This document shows positions 25,555 to 35,200 of a DNA stretch of 64,000 nucleotides, piece by piece; position 1 is the first letter of the stretch; every line of letters begins with the position of its first letter. The notes under the pieces are model-generated. The model made no database searches. It was not told the origin of the DNA and worked only from the letters and a program-made list of their open reading frames with translations. Both the position numbers and the translations under genes were made by a program. Source of the DNA: Paenibacillus thiaminolyticus (GTDB lineage: Bacteria > Bacillota > Bacilli > Paenibacillales > Paenibacillaceae). The stretch is taken from NCBI RefSeq assembly GCF_007066085.1, contig NZ_CP041405.1, positions 4,977,001 to 5,041,000 on the forward strand, given 5' to 3'.

Positions 25555-27288
25555 ATGAAGCTGTTATTCCGATGGAAAGACTCCTCGATTTTTATGAAAA
25601 TGATGGGCGTGTTCCTGATTGTGCTGCTCCCCCTCATGATGATTACATGGTTCATCAATGAACGGGGGGCGGATAGCATTCAGACGGAAATATCGCATTC
25701 GACCTTGAACACGACCAGCTTCTACCTCGATTCGCTGGATAAAGAGGTCCAGCGCATCGTGCAATATTTGCCGAACTATGTAATGGATAATGATCTGATG
25801 GAGCTGGCGGCGCTCGGCACCGATCTGACGTATTATGAGCGCGCGCACAGCATCACGCTCATTCAGAAGCGGCTTGACCTGATGAAGAATTCGAGCCCGT
25901 TCATTCGCGAAGCGAAGGCGTATGTGCCCAAGCTCGGGCGCACGCTGCTCAGCGTGCAGTACGAGACAGGGATGAGCCAGGAGGAATATGCCGCGATGCA
26001 GCATAGCGGGCCCTTCTACGACGACCCGTTCATCTACTGGAACGATCGCCTGTTCCTGACGATGCAGTATCCGACCAATACGTTCAAGGATCCGTTATAT
26101 GTCGTCGGCGTGGAACTGTCTACGCGCAAGATCAAGGAAGCTTTAGAGCAAATCACCAGTTCATTGGGCGGCGAAAGCATGCTGCTGAATATGGAGCGGG
26201 GCTGGATGATTCGCAGCAATGACCGCTCCAAGCTGGAGGAGCTGGCGCTCACCGAATTCGTACGCGAGAAGCAGCTTGCGGGAATGAAGCAAGGCTATGA
26301 GATGGTCGAGTTCGGAAGCGAACGCTATCTTACCGTCTTCAAGTATTCGGACGTATGGAAGTCTTATTCCGTCACCTGCATTCCGGAATCCGCGGTCCTG
26401 GGGCCGATTCAGACATATAAGCAATGGTTCTTGTGGGCATGCGGTCTTGCGGTTGTCGTGGGAACGTTTTTTTCATATTCGCTGATGAAGCTGATGTACC
26501 GCCCGTTGATGCGATTGATTCATGGCTTCAAGCGAGTGCAGAAGCTGGAGCTGGTGCCGGTTCCGATCGATCGCAGACGCGACGAGTTCGGTTATCTGTA
26601 TCAAGCCTTCAACGATACCGTTCATTCGCTGAAGACGCTAATCGAACAGAATTATGAACAGCAGATACGCAACCAGCGCTCCGAGCTGAAGCGGCTGCAA
26701 TCGCAGATTAATCCGCATTTTCTGTACAACTGCTTCTTCGTGCTCTGCCGGCTGATCAAGTCCGAGCACAAAGAGAAGGCATACCAATTCTGTCTCTACA
26801 TCGGTGAATATTTTCAATTTATTACCCGGGACGATGAGGATGTCATTCCGCTGGAAATGGAAGTGAAGCACTCGCGCACGTACGTCGAGATGCAGACGAT
26901 CTGTTACGGCGATCGCATCCGGGTCCGCTTCCATGTCGAGACACCGCCGCTGCGGGTTCCCCGGCTGGTGCTGCAGCCGATAATCGAGAATGCCTACAAG
27001 CATGGCCTTGGCGGTATGGCGGGACCAGGCGAGCTCTGGGTGCACAGCGAGGTACGTTCGGATGGAATCACCCTCTGCGTGGAAGACAACGGCAACAATT
27101 TGGATGATGACAGACTGGAGCAATTGCACGCCCGGTTAACGCATTCGGCTGACCGGATCGAGGAGACGACAGGACTCATTAACGTGCATCGGCGGATACA
27201 GCTTCACTACGGTGCGGAATACGGGCTGGAAGTATCGCGCTCTGCGCTTGGCGGACTCAAAGTGCTTATACATCTTGGCGTAGAATAA
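25555..27288 (+). CDS. YesM-family sensor histidine kinase
   Basis: 577-residue membrane sensor. Two membrane helices (about 15-35 and 290-310) bracket an extracellular dCache-like sensor; a HAMP segment follows (RPLMRLIHGFKRVQ). The phospho-acceptor His lies in QINPHFLYNCFFVL, the His_kinase (LytS/YesM) motif, and the ATPase domain has LVLQPIIENAYKHG (N box) and VEDNGNNL (G1 box). It follows the importer genes and precedes its response regulator by 15 bases. Such pairs sense a saccharide or the loaded binding protein and turn on the neighbouring importer. Confidence 0.93.
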   Translation: MKLLFRWKDSSIFMKMMGVFLIVLLPLMMITWFINERGADSIQTEISHSTLNTTSFYLDSLDKEVQRIVQYLPNYVMDNDLMELAALGTDLTYYERAHSITLIQKRLDLMKNSSPFIREAKAYVPKLGRTLLSVQYETGMSQEEYAAMQHSGPFYDDPFIYWNDRLFLTMQYPTNTFKDPLYVVGVELSTRKIKEALEQITSSLGGESMLLNMERGWMIRSNDRSKLEELALTEFVREKQLAGMKQGYEMVEFGSERYLTVFKYSDVWKSYSVTCIPESAVLGPIQTYKQWFLWACGLAVVVGTFFSYSLMKLMYRPLMRLIHGFKRVQKLELVPVPIDRRRDEFGYLYQAFNDTVHSLKTLIEQNYEQQIRNQRSELKRLQSQINPHFLYNCFFVLCRLIKSEHKEKAYQFCLYIGEYFQFITRDDEDVIPLEMEVKHSRTYVEMQTICYGDRIRVRFHVETPPLRVPRLVLQPIIENAYKHGLGGMAGPGELWVHSEVRSDGITLCVEDNGNNLDDDRLEQLHARLTHSADRIEETTGLINVHRRIQLHYGAEYGLEVSRSALGGLKVLIHLGVE

Positions 27289-27302
27289 AGGAGGAATCGG
27301 CT

Positions 27303-28970
27303 ATGCGTCGACTGCTCATCGTAGACGATCTGCCCATCATTGTTGACGGGCTGCTGGAATTGTTCCAGACCACGAAGCATCTGGAGCTGGAAGTGATGAA
27401 AGCGTATTCAGTCGATGAGGCGCTCCAGATCATGCGCAGTCATCGGGTGGACATCGTCATATCCGATATCAAAATGCCGGGACTGGAGGGCATCGAGCTG
27501 CTGCAAATCATTCAGGAGGATTGGCCGGCCTGCAAGGTCATTTTCCTTACGGGCTACAATGATTTCCATTATATCCGGAGCGCCATGGCGTATGGCGGCT
27601 TCGATTATATATTGAAGGTCGAGAGCGACGACAAGATTATCAGCTCGGTCGAGCGCGCGATGGCGAAGCTGGACGAAGAGGGCGACCAGCTCCGGATGCT
27701 GGAGCGGGCCAATGAACGGGCGCGCCAGGCGCTGCCGCTGCTGCAGAAGGAATATATATGGGAGCTGCTCCAGGGCAAGCAGGAGACTCCGGCCGAGCGG
27801 GCGCGCCATCTGCGGGAGCTGGGCATTCCGCTGCAGGCAGAGCGGCCGATACTGCTGCTGCTGGGCCGGGTGGACACGTGGAAGGAATCGTTCACGCCGC
27901 TGGACAAGGCGCTGCTGCTGTACGGCGTGCAGAACATTGCCGAAGAGTATGCGGCATCGCAGATGCAATGCTACTCCTGCGTCTGCGACAATTCCCGCAT
28001 CGTGTGGCTGCTGCAGCCCCGGGACGCAGGTTCCTCCGAGGCGGCGGCGTGGCAGAAGGGGTATGCCCATATCAGCGCGCTGCTGGAGAACATTCAGCAG
28101 ACATGCCAGCGGCTGCTGCGCGTATCGGTCTCCTTCGCCCTGAGCAGCGAGCCGACGAAGTGGCCCATGATCTCGGAACGCTTCCATATGCTGAAATATT
28201 GCTTCGTCTACGGGCTTGGCCTGTCTCCCGCCGTCATTGTCACGGACTCGGATCTGCTCAAGCTGCAGGAAGGCGAGGAAGGGGCGAACGACTATTGTCA
28301 CCATACCCGGCTGCAGCTCCTCCTGCAATGTCTGGAGAACAACCACCGGGAAGAGTTCAATAATCTGTATCTTCACCTGACCACGGTCTGGACGGATGAC
28401 TCGCATGGCTACGGGCGCAAGATGGAACTGTATCACGCTCTCGCATCCATTTTCCTGTCCTGCATGGATCAGAATGAACCGTTCCGGCAGGAGGTGCATG
28501 CGAAGCTGGACGCGACGCTGCTGTACCAGAAGGATGAAGCGGTCTCCTGGCCGGATGTGAAGCAGTATTTCTGGAATCTGGCCGACTGCTTCTTCACGCG
28601 CCAGGCTGCCCAAGGCGGTCAGGTGCCCGCCGATCTGGTCAAGAAGGTGCACCGCTTTATCGAGGAGCATCTGTCTCATGATATTTCGCTTATCGCCATC
28701 GCGGATCATGTCGGGCTCAATCCGTCCTACTTCTCGCGGCTGTATAAGCAGCTGACGGGAATCGGCTTGTCCGACTACATCAACGAATACCGGAATTTGA
28801 AGGCGAAGGAGTGGCTGTTGAACAGTCCGATGAAGGTCAATGAGATTGCCGCGGCGCTCGGCTACAATTCCGCGCTCGCATTTATTCGTTTTTTCAAAAA
28901 GCAGAATCAGGCGACCCCGCAGGAATATCGGCTCCAACGGCAGGCCAGGGAGGTCAAGAAGAGTATATAA
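27303..28970 (+). CDS. YesN-family AraC-type response regulator
   Basis: 555 residues: N-terminal receiver domain with acidic pocket LIVDDLP, phospho-acceptor Asp in IVISDIKMPG (about residue 56) and conserved Lys in DYILKVES; a long middle region; and a C-terminal AraC DNA-binding domain with two helix-turn-helices (ISLIAIADHVGLNPSYFSRL and VNEIAAALGYNSALAFIRFF). It should bind the importer promoter upstream of 21899 when phosphorylated by the adjacent kinase. AAAGGAGG precedes the ATG. Confidence 0.94.
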   Translation: MRRLLIVDDLPIIVDGLLELFQTTKHLELEVMKAYSVDEALQIMRSHRVDIVISDIKMPGLEGIELLQIIQEDWPACKVIFLTGYNDFHYIRSAMAYGGFDYILKVESDDKIISSVERAMAKLDEEGDQLRMLERANERARQALPLLQKEYIWELLQGKQETPAERARHLRELGIPLQAERPILLLLGRVDTWKESFTPLDKALLLYGVQNIAEEYAASQMQCYSCVCDNSRIVWLLQPRDAGSSEAAAWQKGYAHISALLENIQQTCQRLLRVSVSFALSSEPTKWPMISERFHMLKYCFVYGLGLSPAVIVTDSDLLKLQEGEEGANDYCHHTRLQLLLQCLENNHREEFNNLYLHLTTVWTDDSHGYGRKMELYHALASIFLSCMDQNEPFRQEVHAKLDATLLYQKDEAVSWPDVKQYFWNLADCFFTRQAAQGGQVPADLVKKVHRFIEEHLSHDISLIAIADHVGLNPSYFSRLYKQLTGIGLSDYINEYRNLKAKEWLLNSPMKVNEIAAALGYNSALAFIRFFKKQNQATPQEYRLQRQAREVKKSI

Positions 28971-29013
28971 GTGGTAGTTTGAACACCACTGAGGCACGTC
29001 AAGAAGAGTATAT
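28953..29013. repeat. 16-bp direct repeat spanning the yesN-like stop codon
   Basis: GTCAAGAAGAGTATAT occurs at 28953-28968, covering the end of the response-regulator gene, and again at 28998-29013. Between them AGTGGT (28970) and ACCACT (28985) form a short hairpin. This looks like a small duplication at the gene end; no T-run follows, so a terminator is doubtful. Confidence 0.5.
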
Positions 29014-29098
29014 GAATGTATGGAAAAGTCTCTTTCGGCTCCGCGTCCGGTGACGTACAATCAGGGCACAGCAATCACCATGACGAGGAGGAACCCTT

Positions 29099-30382
29099 GT
29101 GAAGACAGTAACTGCCGTATTGCTTGGAGCCGGCAGCAGGGGACGGTATATCTATGGTCCTTATGCGGAGAAGCATCCTGATGAATTGAAAATCGTGGCG
29201 GTCGCGGAGCCGAATGAGGAGCGCAGGCAGCGTATCGCGGAGATTCACGGCATCGCGCCGGAATATGTATATCGTTCATGGGAGCAGGCCTTCGAGAAGG
29301 GGCGCATCGCGGATGTCATGATTATTAGCACGCTGGATCGGCTGCACTACGTGCCGGCGATGAAGGCGCTTGAATTAAGCTATCATATCCTGCTGGAGAA
29401 GCCGATGTCGCCCGTGGCGGAAGAGTGCATCCGCATCGAGCAGGCCGCCCTCGCTCACCGCCGGGTGCTGACGGTCAGCCATGTGCTGCGGTATTCGCCG
29501 TTCTGGTCCGGCATCAAGCGCTGCATCGAAGCGGGAGAGGTCGGCACGATCGCGACGATCCAGCATTCGGAATATGTCGGCTACCGTCATATGACGCACA
29601 GCTACGTGCGGGGCAACTGGCGGAACTCGGATCAATCGAGTCCGATGGTTCTCGCCAAATCATGCCATGATCTCGACATTATCTCCTGGCTGATGGATGA
29701 GCCTTGCGTCAGCGTCAGCTCCTACGGATCGCTGCTGCATTTCCGGGAGGAGCACGCCCCCGCAGGCTCCGCGGCCCGGTGCACGGACGGCTGCCAGGCG
29801 GAACGCAGCTGCCCCTTCTCGGCGCTCAAGCTGTACAACCAGCCGCCGGAGCACCCGTGGGCGCGCTACATTACGCATGATCTGTCACCGGAAGGCATTA
29901 TGACTGCATTGAAGGAAGGACCGTTCGGACGGTGCGTCTACCGCTGCGACAATAATGTGGTCGATCACCAGATTGTCAACATGGAATTCGCGAACGGGGC
30001 CAATGCCAATTTCACGCTGTCGGCCTTCGCGGAGCAAGAGATCCGGAGTGTGCGCATCATGGGCACGAAGGGCGAGATTATCGGCAATATGGAGGATGGA
30101 ACGTATACGCTGAAGCGCTTCGCCACCGGCGAGCGGGTGGAGTTCCATTGCGGTGTCGCTGGCGATGGCCATGGCGGCGGGGACGAGCGAATGGTCGCCG
30201 AGTTCCTGCATCTGGTGCGCGAGCATCAGGAGGAAGCGATGGCGACGGCCCTGACCTCGGCGACGGCCTCCTTGCAGAGCCACTTGATCGCCTTCGCCGC
30301 AGAGGAATCCCGCCTCCAGGGAGGCATGCCCGTCAAGCTGGCGGATATGATCGGCCGGGTCGCGGCGGAAGCCGGCGTGTAG
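29099..30382 (+). CDS. Gfo/Idh/MocA-family dehydrogenase
   Basis: 427-residue NAD(P)-dependent oxidoreductase. The N-terminal Rossmann motif is VLLGAGSRGRYIYGPYAE; the catalytic EKP motif lies in HILLEKPMSP (about residue 100), and the second domain has MVLAKSCHDLDIISWL with a histidine typical of the active site. An unusual Cys-containing stretch (AARCTDGCQAERSCPFSALK) could bind metal. GTG 29099 has GAGGAGGAA upstream. It follows the YesMN pair and likely oxidises a sugar or cyclitol brought in by the transporter. The substrate is unknown. Confidence 0.9.
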   Translation: MKTVTAVLLGAGSRGRYIYGPYAEKHPDELKIVAVAEPNEERRQRIAEIHGIAPEYVYRSWEQAFEKGRIADVMIISTLDRLHYVPAMKALELSYHILLEKPMSPVAEECIRIEQAALAHRRVLTVSHVLRYSPFWSGIKRCIEAGEVGTIATIQHSEYVGYRHMTHSYVRGNWRNSDQSSPMVLAKSCHDLDIISWLMDEPCVSVSSYGSLLHFREEHAPAGSAARCTDGCQAERSCPFSALKLYNQPPEHPWARYITHDLSPEGIMTALKEGPFGRCVYRCDNNVVDHQIVNMEFANGANANFTLSAFAEQEIRSVRIMGTKGEIIGNMEDGTYTLKRFATGERVEFHCGVAGDGHGGGDERMVAEFLHLVREHQEEAMATALTSATASLQSHLIAFAAEESRLQGGMPVKLADMIGRVAAEAGV

Positions 30383-30458
30383 ATATACGCGTGTGGCTGT
30401 ACCTCGGGCTTCAGCCTAAGGGCGGCTTCCATGATGAAAACTTAGGCAGATAAATAGA

Positions 30459-30483
30459 AAGCCGGGGTCCGAGGCCCCGGCTT
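30459..30483 (+). terminator. Terminator after the Gfo/Idh/MocA gene
   Basis: AAGCCGGGG (30459-30467) and CCCCGGCTT (30475-30483) make a perfect 9-bp GC-rich stem with a 7-base loop. The downstream tract is only weakly T-rich (CTGCATGTTT). Confidence 0.75.
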
Positions 30484-30539
30484 CTGCATGTTTATGTTGC
30501 TTTCGGAGTGTTTACCCCTGTGTCTAGTCCCTGTGTCTG

Positions 30540-31120
30540 CTCCCTGAGCAGGGAAATCCTGCGTAAATCTGGCTGTTGGGAAAGTCCAAAGGATTTTTGG
30601 GCACTTCATCAGGACTTGTCTCTCAGTAGTAAAATTTTATCTGATCGAAGTGCCTGAAAACTGCACGGTTTCTCAAGACACGTTGATTCAGTAGGCAAAA
30701 TCCTGCTCAAATACAGCAATTCGGTAGGGACGACTTCACCAGAAAGGGAATCCTGTAAAACTGCAGCAATTTCACCCGTTTCTCTTCGACTTAGCTCAAA
30801 AGGGCCTAAAATGATGTAGCTGTGCAGCAATTCCTCGAAATATGGACTCATTGAGCCGAAACTCCTGTAAAATAGCAGCAATTCTCTCCATACGTCAAAA
30901 CCCCAGGAGATTATGATGTCTCCAGAAGGCGATGACGCTCTGAATGCCAAGTTTCGATCGATTAGGTAATCACCCGTCCGAAAAAAACAGGGGTTTTCCA
31001 ACAGTCTGAGTTTTGCAGGAGTTCCTGCAGCGGAGGAAACGTCATACTGGAAAACTGCACTTTTACAGTTTTTTCAGCAATGGCCGGAAGAAACGAGAGG
31101 CATCCAGCAAGCGGAGCGGT
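30540..31120. repeat. Non-coding array of degenerate CCTGTAAAA-GCAGCAATT repeats
   Basis: This 830-base gap has no credible gene. It carries spaced degenerate copies of a ~26-base unit approximating AATCCTGTAAAACTGCAGCAAT: at 30697-30724, 30747-30774, a partial copy ending 30842, and 30869-30896. The GCAGCAATT cores begin at about 30713, 30763, 30834 and 30885, i.e. spacings of 50, 71 and 51. Inverted or partial relatives (TTTTGCAGGAGTTCCTGCAG near 31012, GGAAAACTGCACTTTTACAG near 31049) follow. The same words appear at 2014-2187. Function unknown; a 130-codon minus-strand frame across the array is a by-product. Confidence 0.6.
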
Positions 31121-31211
31121 GAGAAGCAGGGGCCGGGTTATCTCGCTCCATCTAAAAAACTACTCATGGACGGCCCAGTGTTCCGCGGATGGTACGAATG
31201 AAATCCACGTT

Positions 31212-31793
31212 CTATTTTGTCCCGGCTTGCAGCGTGCGTACGAACAGAAGAAGATTCCGGCCCGTCTCACCGTCCATCATGGCCGGATTTTTTTTCAGCA
31301 GAGCTTGAAGCTCCGACAATACTGAGTCATCTGGCGTTATCCGGTAATCAGCGGGCTCGGGATCGAAGGCCGGCGCCGTTTTTGCCGCTGTTATCCCCAA
31401 TTTTTCCTCCTTCAGATACGTGTCCATCCAATGCTTGTTATCCGGGATGCGGTGGACGAACTCCAGCAAGACGCCGAACCAGTCCCCTCCGTTCACAATG
31501 GCTTCATGCATCTGTTGGTGTCCTTCCGGATCGAACCGCTTCATCAGATCGCCAATGTTGATATAATCGTCGGGCGCTCCCGCCGGCTTGGAGGGCATCG
31601 ATTCCGGCGTCGCAGGGCGATGCACGATCGCATCCTCCGCCAGCTTGCGTCCGGCCGGACTGATCTCAACCGTATCATAATTCGCGCCAATAGGACTTCC
31701 CGCTTCCAATTGCATGGTGCGTCCGGCTTGTCCTTCTGTCTTGCTCAGGTTGTACAGGTTAGGGGGAACCGGCGGGCCGTTGTTGATTTTCAT
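31212..31793 (-). CDS. Hypothetical protein, 193 residues
   Basis: ATG 31793 has GAAGGAG 8 bases upstream, and codon use looks normal for the region. I do not recognise the family. The N-terminal NNGPPVPPNLYNL is Pro-rich; a segment ANYDTVEISPAGRKLAEDAI is reminiscent of the short helix-forming motif in FlgM-like anti-sigma factors and several Bacillota proteins, but the rest (DYINIGDLMKRFDPEGHQQM, and MDTYLKEEKLGIT) is not. No signal peptide or membrane helix, so probably cytoplasmic. It stands alone between the repeat array and the protease gene. Confidence 0.7.
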   Translation of the reverse strand: MKINNGPPVPPNLYNLSKTEGQAGRTMQLEAGSPIGANYDTVEISPAGRKLAEDAIVHRPATPESMPSKPAGAPDDYINIGDLMKRFDPEGHQQMHEAIVNGGDWFGVLLEFVHRIPDNKHWMDTYLKEEKLGITAAKTAPAFDPEPADYRITPDDSVLSELQALLKKNPAMMDGETGRNLLLFVRTLQAGTK

Positions 31794-32248
31794 CGCTTAA
31801 TCTCCTTCTCCGTTAAGATAAGTGTGGTCTTATTTTTTAAGCTGCTAGATTCAGGATGTTATTTACTATATCGGCCATTCATTGAAAATGTTTGATATAA
31901 AGGAGGGGAGCTTACAGTATGATTGATTCCCCGAGAGAAGGCCGTAAAGCCGCAGAAAAACGGGCAGATGCTGAAAGCAGCAAGTTAGAATTTTAAGACA
32001 TATTTCGACACAGACGCATGCCGAACCTAGTTGCCAGCCGGGCAGATTGGTGGCGATCGAAGCTCTATTTTGACGACTTGGCTCGGGAATTCTTTCTTTC
32101 AGAATAGAAAAAAGTCGATAGTGAGATCTACATCCAAAAATGGATTACAAAATTATATTTACAAAATATTTCAATTTGTGTACAATTCTATCAACTTCTT
32201 GGGCTTGTTCATCAGGTTAATAGTATACGAGACAAGGAGGAATGGAAA
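31794..32248. other. Gap upstream of the giant protease gene
   Basis: No full gene seen. A 25-codon frame at 31919-31996 (MIDSPREGRKAAEKRADAES...) has AGGAGGGG upstream and could be a tiny peptide, but nothing else supports it. The last 100 bases (TTTACAAAATATTTCAATTTG) are very AT-rich and probably hold the protease promoter. Confidence 0.4.
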
Positions 32249-35200
32249 ATGAAAGGCAAAGCTTGGCTTCGGCGATGGCTGGTTCTCGTCATCGCGCTCA
32301 TTATGGGCGTTACTTCCGTACCGGGAATGTATGCGCACGCGGGAGAGCAGACCGATAATTCGGTCAGGATGGCGGAATCCAACCGGATTCGGCTGCCGTC
32401 CGCCATTGTAGATGGAGAAGTCTACAGTGAGTTCGGGCAGGAAGGGACAGGGACTTATATTGTGAAGCTGCGGGAGCAGAGTGACGTGGAGGCCGCTGCG
32501 AAGCTGGCCCGATCGTATTCCGCCTTGGGCGGGGAGACGTCCGCGAAGCGCAAGCTGACCGTGCGAAGCTTTGTCTTGAACGATTTGAAGGAGACGGCCA
32601 ATCGGACTCAGACCGGGATCACCGATGAGCTGGAAATGGGCCTGAGCAATGGCTCGGTGCAGGATTACCGCTCCTACTATATCGTGAACGCCATTGCGGT
32701 GACAAGCACGCGGGAGGTGATGGAACGGCTGGCAGCCCATCCTGACGTAGAGCGCATTACCCCGAATCGCAAATACTTGCTGGAGGTGCTTGACGAAGGG
32801 CAAGCTACAACCGATTCTGAGGCGCCGCAGGCAAATGGCACGGGGGAATCGGTCCAGGATTTGACGGGAAGAGATGCGGCAGGAGTCGAGTTGCCTTGGA
32901 ATTTGAGCAACTTGAATGTAGGTCAAGCGTGGGAGAAGGGCTTTGACGGCATGGGCATCGTTGTCGCCAACATGGATTCGGGAGTCGATCTCAATCATCC
33001 GGCGTTGAAGCGGAAGTGGAGAGGCTACAATGCCCAAGGACAGGTTGACCGGCCTGAGTTGAGCTGGTATGATGCGACGCCTGAAAAGAAGAAGCTGCCA
33101 TTTGACGGCAACGCCCACGGAACGCATGTGATGGGCACGATGGTCGGTTCGGAGCCCGATGGCCGCAACCCGATCGGGGTCGCGCCGCAGGCGAAATGGA
33201 TCGCCGCGCGCATCTTCAACTCGGCTGGCGAGGCGACGGATGCGGGTATATTGGCGGCAGGCGAATGGATATTGGCGCCGTCTGACGAATCGGGGCGCTC
33301 CTATCCCGAGCTGGCTCCGGATATTGTCAACAATTCCTGGGGGAGCGTGCAGGCCGGGAAGAATGAGTTTTTTCAGGATATTGTCCGTTCATGGCGCTCT
33401 GCCGGCATCGTGCCTGTCTTCTCGGCAGGCAATACGAGACCGCCTTATAATTACGGAGGGCCGGGATCTATCACCCCGCCGGGGAACTATCCGGAATCCT
33501 TCGCGGTCGGAGCGGTCAACAGCAGCAATGGGCTGGCTGACTTCTCGCTTCAGGGCCCGACTCCTTACGGCCAGATGAAGCCGGAAGTATCGGCGCCTGG
33601 CGTTAGTATCCGTTCCTCGGTCCCGGGCGGCTCTTACGCCCTCATGAACGGGACATCGATGGCTGCCCCGCATGTGGCCGGAGTTGCCGCGCTGGTGCTG
33701 CAGGCCAATCATTCGCTGACGGTGGATCAGGTGGAGAAGATTTTGAAGGACACGGCAATCGCATTGACGGACAGTAAGTTCCCGCAGAGTCCGAACAATG
33801 GCTATGGATCAGGCATCGTGAACGCCTTGAATGCCGTTTCCACCCAAGAAGAGGGTCTGGGCGAGCTTGAAGGGACGGTAACGGTGGATGGAGAGGATGC
33901 CGAAGAACCGGTCATCGAACATCATCCCCTGACGCTCGTGTACAATGCGCTGGATCAGGAAATATCTGCCCGAATTACGGACGACACAAGCGTCACCCGG
34001 GCGGAACTGGAAGTGAAGACAAAGGGGGAACAGGCTGGAACTGCAATACCGATGGTCCGGATGTCGGGAGATTACCGGGACGGAATGTATGAAGGCATCA
34101 TCCCGTCATCGCTGCTGGACACGGCTGGAATCGAATACCGGATTCGGGCAGAGGATTTCGGAGGTAACGAGGCGGTATCCCCCTGGTGGCCCGTAGAAGT
34201 GTCGGAGGGAGTCAAGCTCGGATACGCACAGGACTTCGAGACGGACATCGAAGGCTACGGCTTCGGCGGGGAACCGGGCATCTGGGAATGGGGCGTGCCG
34301 ACGAGCGGGCCGGGACAGGCGAGCTCGGGAAGCAAAGTGATGGCGACCCGGCTTGACGGCAATTACCCCACCGGGGCGGAAGAGTCCTACTTCGTCATGC
34401 CGCTTATCGATCTCCGGGACAGCGAGCATACGATTCTGAACTTCAAGCATTGGCATAAGCTCGGAAGCTGGTACTCTATTCTGCTGGATAAGGCGGAGGT
34501 TTTTATCGGGCGGGAGTCGAAGCAATTCGAATTCGAGCTGGTGAAGCAATTTGACGGGAAAAGCGGCGATTGGAAAACGGAATACATCGATTTGTCTCCG
34601 TACAAAGGAGATCGGATTTTGGTTCTTTTTAATCTCCGCGGCGCCTACGGAAGCGATGAAGGATGGTATGTCGACGATATCGAGCTTATCGGACCGACCG
34701 ATTTCCAGCCTGACGCTCCCAAGGTGAAGGCGCGGAGTAACGCACCGGGCAAGGTCATCCTCGAATGGGAGCAGGAGCCGCAAGGCGATGTGAAGGAGTA
34801 CGTCATCTACCGTTCGCCGGAGCCGGGCGGATCCTACGAGGAGATTGGCGTGAGCACAGGACGCAACTATGCCGACCATCCCTTGCCGCAGGAGGGGACA
34901 TACTTTTATATCGCCAAGGCAAGGACATACAGCCATGTGCTCAGCGAAGCTTCGAACGAAGTGGGCTGGACCTTTACCGGCGGGGAGCTTATTTACGGGG
35001 AAAATTTCGAAGGCGGGGACAAGGGGTGGACGCGTGAAGGCGACCCGAACGAGTGGGAGCAAGGGATACCCGATCCGAAGTATGGACCGCCGCAAGCCGT
35101 ATCCGGCAAGAACGTCATCGGCACGAACTTTACCGGATATGTCTCCGAAAATACGAATCAAAGCATTATTTCCCCGGAAATTGATTTGACGGGAATAAAG

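Noticed and set aside
27408..29060. 550-codon minus-strand frame
   Set aside because: Antisense to the response regulator; no ribosome site or recognisable motifs.
30697..30896. CRISPR array
   Set aside because: Repeat copies are degenerate, irregularly spaced (50-71) and without cas genes.
30609..31001. 130-codon minus-strand frame in the repeat array
   Set aside because: Made from the repeat units themselves, with no ribosome binding site and no protein-like pattern.
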